A DNA stretch of 8,751 nt, from contig JAUJMG010000151.1 in assembly GCA_030446955.1 (NCBI GenBank), positions 1-8,751 of the forward strand. Direction: 5' to 3'. A program made the translations under genes and the position numbers. Numbering within the stretch: the first letter of the stretch is position 1; every line of letters starts with the position of its first letter. Under the pieces are notes generated by a model. The model had not been told where the DNA came from. It was given only the letters and a program-made list of their open reading frames with translations, and ran no database searches. The DNA is from Thermomicrobiales bacterium (lineage in GTDB: Bacteria; Chloroflexota; Chloroflexia; Thermomicrobiales; UBA6265). Positions 6,684 to 8,751 of this stretch are shown here, in pieces.

Positions 6684-7580
6684 CTAACGGCCCATTCGCC
6701 GTGAGCGGCGGGTTGGCACGGCATTCGGACGGATTTGGAAGTTGAACTTGGTTCGAAACCCTTCGTAGAAGTTCGTGGACGCCAGCGCGACGAGTTTGAA
6801 TGTGTGAGCCCCGCGGCGGATCTGGACGAGGTCGCCCTCGATCAATTCCAGAGTCGGTCGCCCATCGAGGATGAGAGACGCTTGGTGGTCGCTAGCGAAG
6901 GAGAGTTCAATCAGCCCTTCCTCCGAAACCACGAAGGGCGTGCGAATCGGTGAGTGGCACGAGATTGGCACAATGGCCACACCGCGGACGCCTGCCGTCA
7001 AAATGGGGCCGCCGGCTGCCATGCAGTACGCGGTGCTTCCGTGTGGAGTGGCGACGATCATGCCGTCGCCGGGATACGTGTTGACGAAGTGCCCGTCGAT
7101 GTAGACCTCAACCTCGACCATCCGCAGCCCGCCCCGGATGACCACATCGTTGATGGCCCAGCCCTGGTCGAGTTGAACGTTCCCGCGAACGACCGTCGCG
7201 GCGAGCGTCGAGCCCTCCAACACAGTGAAATTCCGCTCGACCAGTGCCTCCAGCGCCTGTTGCCACTCTCGGCGCTCCACCAGGGCGAGAAAACCAACCT
7301 TCCCAAAGTTGATGCCAAGCAGCGGAACATCCGGGTAATAGTTGGCGGCGCGCATCATGAGGCCATCTCCGCCGAGTACCACGATCGCGTCGGCTGAGCG
7401 GCCAGCGTCGACGGCCAACTCCTCCTCAGACACGACGCGGCAGCCGCGGCCGATCAGCCAGGTGTCGATCTCCCGCGATAGTTCTTCCGCTTCCGACTTG
7501 CTCCGAGCGGCGACAAGCCCGATCGTGGCTGTCACGATCGATAGCACCTGATTCGAATAGAGCGAGAGGCCATGGGACAA
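6684..7580 (-). CDS. nadK: NAD kinase
   Basis: It phosphorylates NAD to NADP, the main source of NADP(H), in the cytosol. The protein has 298 residues, within the family range. Visible motifs in order: IGLVAARSK (20-28), the GGDG nucleotide motif (70-73), LGINFGKVGFL (88-98), AINDVVIRGG (142-151; the family's Asn-Glu pair appears here as Asn-Asp), YPGDGMIVATPHGSTAY (169-185) and GGPI (190-193). The C-terminal NFYEGFRTKFNF is shared with Chloroflexi-type enzymes only by impression. The TTG at 7580 has GGGAG six bases upstream. A GTG at 7535, 16 residues in, would also give a complete enzyme. It follows the Nudix-type regulator gene on the same strand after 82 bases, probably in the same transcript. 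Confidence 0.94.
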   Translation of the reverse strand: MSHGLSLYSNQVLSIVTATIGLVAARSKSEAEELSREIDTWLIGRGCRVVSEEELAVDAGRSADAIVVLGGDGLMMRAANYYPDVPLLGINFGKVGFLALVERREWQQALEALVERNFTVLEGSTLAATVVRGNVQLDQGWAINDVVIRGGLRMVEVEVYIDGHFVNTYPGDGMIVATPHGSTAYCMAAGGPILTAGVRGVAIVPISCHSPIRTPFVVSEEGLIELSFASDHQASLILDGRPTLELIEGDLVQIRRGAHTFKLVALASTNFYEGFRTKFNFQIRPNAVPTRRSRRMGR

Positions 7581-7663
7581 GTCCCGCTCCCGCGGAACCG
7601 GCTCGATCGCTCGTACGGGTAGGTCGTCTTCAAGCCGGTCATCTGCACTGTTAGGTCGACCAT
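7532..7663 (-). other. Possible 43-codon small ORF between the Nudix regulator and nadK
   Basis: The stop of the Nudix gene overlaps an ATG (TGATG, 7665-7661) that is preceded by AAGGG at about five bases. That ATG opens a 43-codon frame (MVDLTVQMTGLKTTYPYE...) ending at a TGA which overlaps the alternative nadK start as GTGA (7535-7532). Its first 26 or so codons have mostly G or C in the third position, as in the real genes here; further on this bias moves to the nadK frame. It has no recognisable homology. It may be a real small protein, a coupling leader, or a relic or sequencing frameshift of a longer nadK N-terminus. Confidence 0.2.
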
Positions 7664-8409
7664 CAGGTCCCTTCGGCCCACGGGGGGGTCAGGTGCGTCT
7701 CGTGGTCCTCATTGGCCCGGAAGCGATACAGAACGGCTGGCCGATGACTGCCGTCGCGGCGCTTCTCGGAGGTTGGGGAAAGGATACCGGAGGCGATGAC
7801 CCGGCGGCGAAAGTTCCGCTTGTCCAGGCGGCGGGAGAGGATCGTCTCGTAAGCGCCCTGTAGTTCACTCAACGTGAACGTCTGTGGGAGCAGGTGAAAC
7901 GCCACGTTGGTATAGCCCAGTTTCGCCCGGAGACGGACCAGAGCATAGTCAATCACCATTTGGTCCGCGTGAGAGAGCGGCGGCAGCGTGGTGACGTCGT
8001 GCCATGTGCCAGCCTGGGGCGGCGGCGGAGCCGCTCCAGAGCAAACCAGAGCCATGTAGCCGACAATGATCGTCCAGTCGGGCGTCTCGCGGACACTGAG
8101 TGTGTAGAGCTGCTCTAGATACTGCTCCTGGAGTCCGGTACCTTCGCGAACGATCCGCCGCGCCGACGCGTCGAGCGTGTCCAGCGGAGATGGATCGCCG
8201 CGGGGAAGCCCCCACCCCACGTCGCGTCGACCCAAGGCAACGAGCAGCGCGCCGTCTGCCACGGTGAAGAGAATCGCTCGGATGTCAATGGCTGGACGCG
8301 GGGTCTCGGCCGGCGCCGCGTCCAGCCTCGCATCATCAGGCCCGGACACAGCAGGCGCGACAGCCGGCGGTCCGCTCCAAGGATCGCGAGCCACGCCCTC
8401 ATCGACCAT
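7663..8409 (-). CDS. nrtR: NrtR-like Nudix-domain transcriptional regulator
   Basis: From the ATG at 8409 this has 248 residues. The first 40 are low-complexity. A Nudix fold follows, beginning at AIDIRAILFTVADGALLVAL. In the Nudix box, aligned to Gx5Ex7REUxEExGU, the second-last catalytic glutamates are changed: the first Glu is Asp, Arg-Glu is Arg-Ile, Glu-Glu is Glu-Gly. Hydrolysis is therefore unlikely. The C-terminus is the winged-helix domain of NrtR (FTLSELQGAYETILSRRLDK, NFRRRVIASGIL, RPAVLYRFR). NrtR proteins repress NAD-biosynthesis genes and sense ADP-ribose or related ligands. The adjacent nadK supports a role in NAD(P) control. An ATG at 8511 would add 34 unconserved residues; AGGAG at 8418-8422 and a promoter just upstream favour 8409 (8415 is also possible). 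The DNA targets are inferred. Confidence 0.85.
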   Translation of the reverse strand: MVDEGVARDPWSGPPAVAPAVSGPDDARLDAAPAETPRPAIDIRAILFTVADGALLVALGRRDVGWGLPRGDPSPLDTLDASARRIVREGTGLQEQYLEQLYTLSVRETPDWTIIVGYMALVCSGAAPPPPQAGTWHDVTTLPPLSHADQMVIDYALVRLRAKLGYTNVAFHLLPQTFTLSELQGAYETILSRRLDKRNFRRRVIASGILSPTSEKRRDGSHRPAVLYRFRANEDHETHLTPPWAEGT

Positions 8410-8445
8410 CGGCATTGCTCCTCCGCCGGCACTGACGGCATTCCG

Positions 8446-8474
8446 AGTGTACGGGAGGCGGTAGCGAGCAGCAA
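8446..8474 (-). promoter_or_regulatory. Candidate sigma-70 promoter for the nrtR-like/nadK unit
   Basis: Reading the minus strand, TTGCTG (8469-8474) and TACACT (8446-8451) are separated by 17 bases. Transcription would begin near 8439, giving a leader of about 30 bases that contains the GGAGGAG ribosome binding site at 8418-8424. This fits a start at 8409/8415 and would place the longer ORF start at 8511 outside the transcript. Confidence 0.45.
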
Positions 8475-8500
8475 ACATTTCTGCGTCCACCATATTCCCT

Positions 8501-8517
8501 TTCGCAGGCATTGCGAA
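8501..8517. promoter_or_regulatory. 17-base palindrome in the divergent promoter region, candidate operator
   Basis: TTCGCA (8501-8506) and TGCGAA (8512-8517) form a perfect 6-bp inverted repeat around GGCAT. It overlaps the -35 hexamer of the plus-strand promoter at 8511-8516 and lies about 27 bases upstream of the minus-strand -35. A dimeric regulator encoded next door, such as the NrtR-like protein, could bind here. The sequence is not a motif I recognise for NrtR. Confidence 0.4.
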
Positions 8518-8539
8518 GCTATTGAACCGTTGTTAGGAT
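8511..8539 (+). promoter_or_regulatory. Candidate sigma-70 promoter for the exported-protein gene
   Basis: TTGCGA (8511-8516) and TAGGAT (8534-8539) are 17 bases apart, each matching four of six consensus bases. Transcription would begin near 8546 and give a leader of about 85 bases before the ATG at 8630. The -35 hexamer lies in the palindrome at 8501-8517. Confidence 0.4.
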
Positions 8540-8541
8540 CC

Positions 8542-8576
8542 TCCGGCTTACCGCCGGAAGCGACATTCGGAGTCGC
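8542..8576 (+). repeat. Two adjacent short hairpins in the putative 5' leader
   Basis: TCCGGC/GCCGGA with a 5-base loop (8542-8558) is followed at once by GCGAC/GTCGC with a 7-base loop (8560-8576). They fall at the start of the predicted leader of the gene at 8630. No T-run follows. They may be a small leader structure, protein-binding sites, or chance in GC-rich DNA. Confidence 0.35.
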
Positions 8577-8629
8577 TGGCTTGGCCAACTGGGGCCGGGG
8601 CCTGGGGCGGTCGTGCGAGGGGGGAACGG

Positions 8630-8751
8630 ATGCGCCGGGGAATTGTCGTCGGGCGTCTGGTTGGGACACTCCTGCTGGTCGTCACCTTCGCGGACTTCCG
8701 ATCCGCCGTAGGGCTCGCGGCTGAGCGGGGTCAACTCTTCATCGACGCGTA
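8630..8751 (+). CDS. N-terminal part of a secreted or membrane-anchored protein (runs off the window)
   Basis: An ATG at 8630 with a strong ribosome binding site (GAGGGGGG at 8617-8624, five bases away) opens a frame that stays open for 40 codons to the window edge. The visible N-terminus has a classic signal-peptide shape: basic start (MRRGIVVGR), hydrophobic core (LVGTLLLVV), and an Ala-rich stretch with a possible cleavage near VGLAAERG (residues 27-34). No lipobox cysteine is seen. The mature part seen so far (GQLFIDA) is too short to identify. The gene is divergent from the NrtR-like gene and shares its upstream region. Confidence 0.7.
   Translation, partial: MRRGIVVGRLVGTLLLVVTFADFRSAVGLAAERGQLFIDA

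Noticed and set aside
7663..8409. Active Nudix hydrolase
   Set aside because: Two of the metal-coordinating glutamates of the Nudix box are replaced and the protein carries the NrtR-type winged helix, so a regulator is the better reading.
1..8751. Mobile element, prophage, toxin-antitoxin or CRISPR system
   Set aside because: No transposase, integrase, toxin-like pair, target-site duplication or regularly spaced repeat was seen; the genes are core housekeeping types with consistent codon use.

Overview
This is a GC-rich bacterial chromosomal segment carrying mostly housekeeping genes. There is no sign of phage, plasmid, insertion sequence, CRISPR array, tRNA or rRNA. Three things suggest a Chloroflexota-type bacterium, perhaps of the Thermomicrobia group: small zinc-ribbon proteins of the CxxC-x17-CxxC type, a Ycf45/SpoIIIAA-like R3H ATPase next to tmk and a c-di-AMP receptor gene, and heavy use of GTG and TTG starts. 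This placement is inferred from gene content only; no taxonomic marker gene is present.

Layout, left to right. Bases 1-107 hold several hairpins. A small double zinc-ribbon protein gene lies on the minus strand (99-407). A divergent intergenic region of about 320 bases (408-731) separates it from a plus-strand unit of recR (732-1343) and a tandem GNAT-like acetyltransferase gene (about 1398-2597). That unit ends at a T-tracted intrinsic terminator (about 2629-2650).

A compact four-gene plus-strand operon follows: an R3H/AAA ATPase (2700-4487), thymidylate kinase tmk (4494-5183), a PII-like c-di-AMP receptor darA/pstA (5180-5512), and a membrane-anchored double zinc-ribbon protein (5546-6565). 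The first three genes are 6 bases apart or overlap by 4. Two hairpins (6577-6650) fill the convergent gap.

The right end carries a minus-strand pair: a Nudix-fold regulator of the NrtR type (about 8409 to 7663) and then NAD kinase nadK (7580 to 6684). The Nudix box of the regulator lacks two of the metal-binding glutamates, and its C-terminus is the winged-helix domain typical of NrtR, the ADP-ribose-sensing repressor of NAD metabolism. A secreted or exported protein gene starts divergently at 8630 and runs off the window. The shared upstream region has two opposed sigma-70-like promoters and a 17-base palindrome over one -35 element.

Functionally the window links DNA repair (recR), dTTP supply (tmk), second-messenger sensing (darA) and NADP supply (nadK with a probable NAD-metabolism regulator). 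The observations most worth following are the nrtR-like/nadK pairing with its candidate operator, and the c-di-AMP receptor joined to a membrane zinc-ribbon protein. No clearly new defence or mobile system was found.
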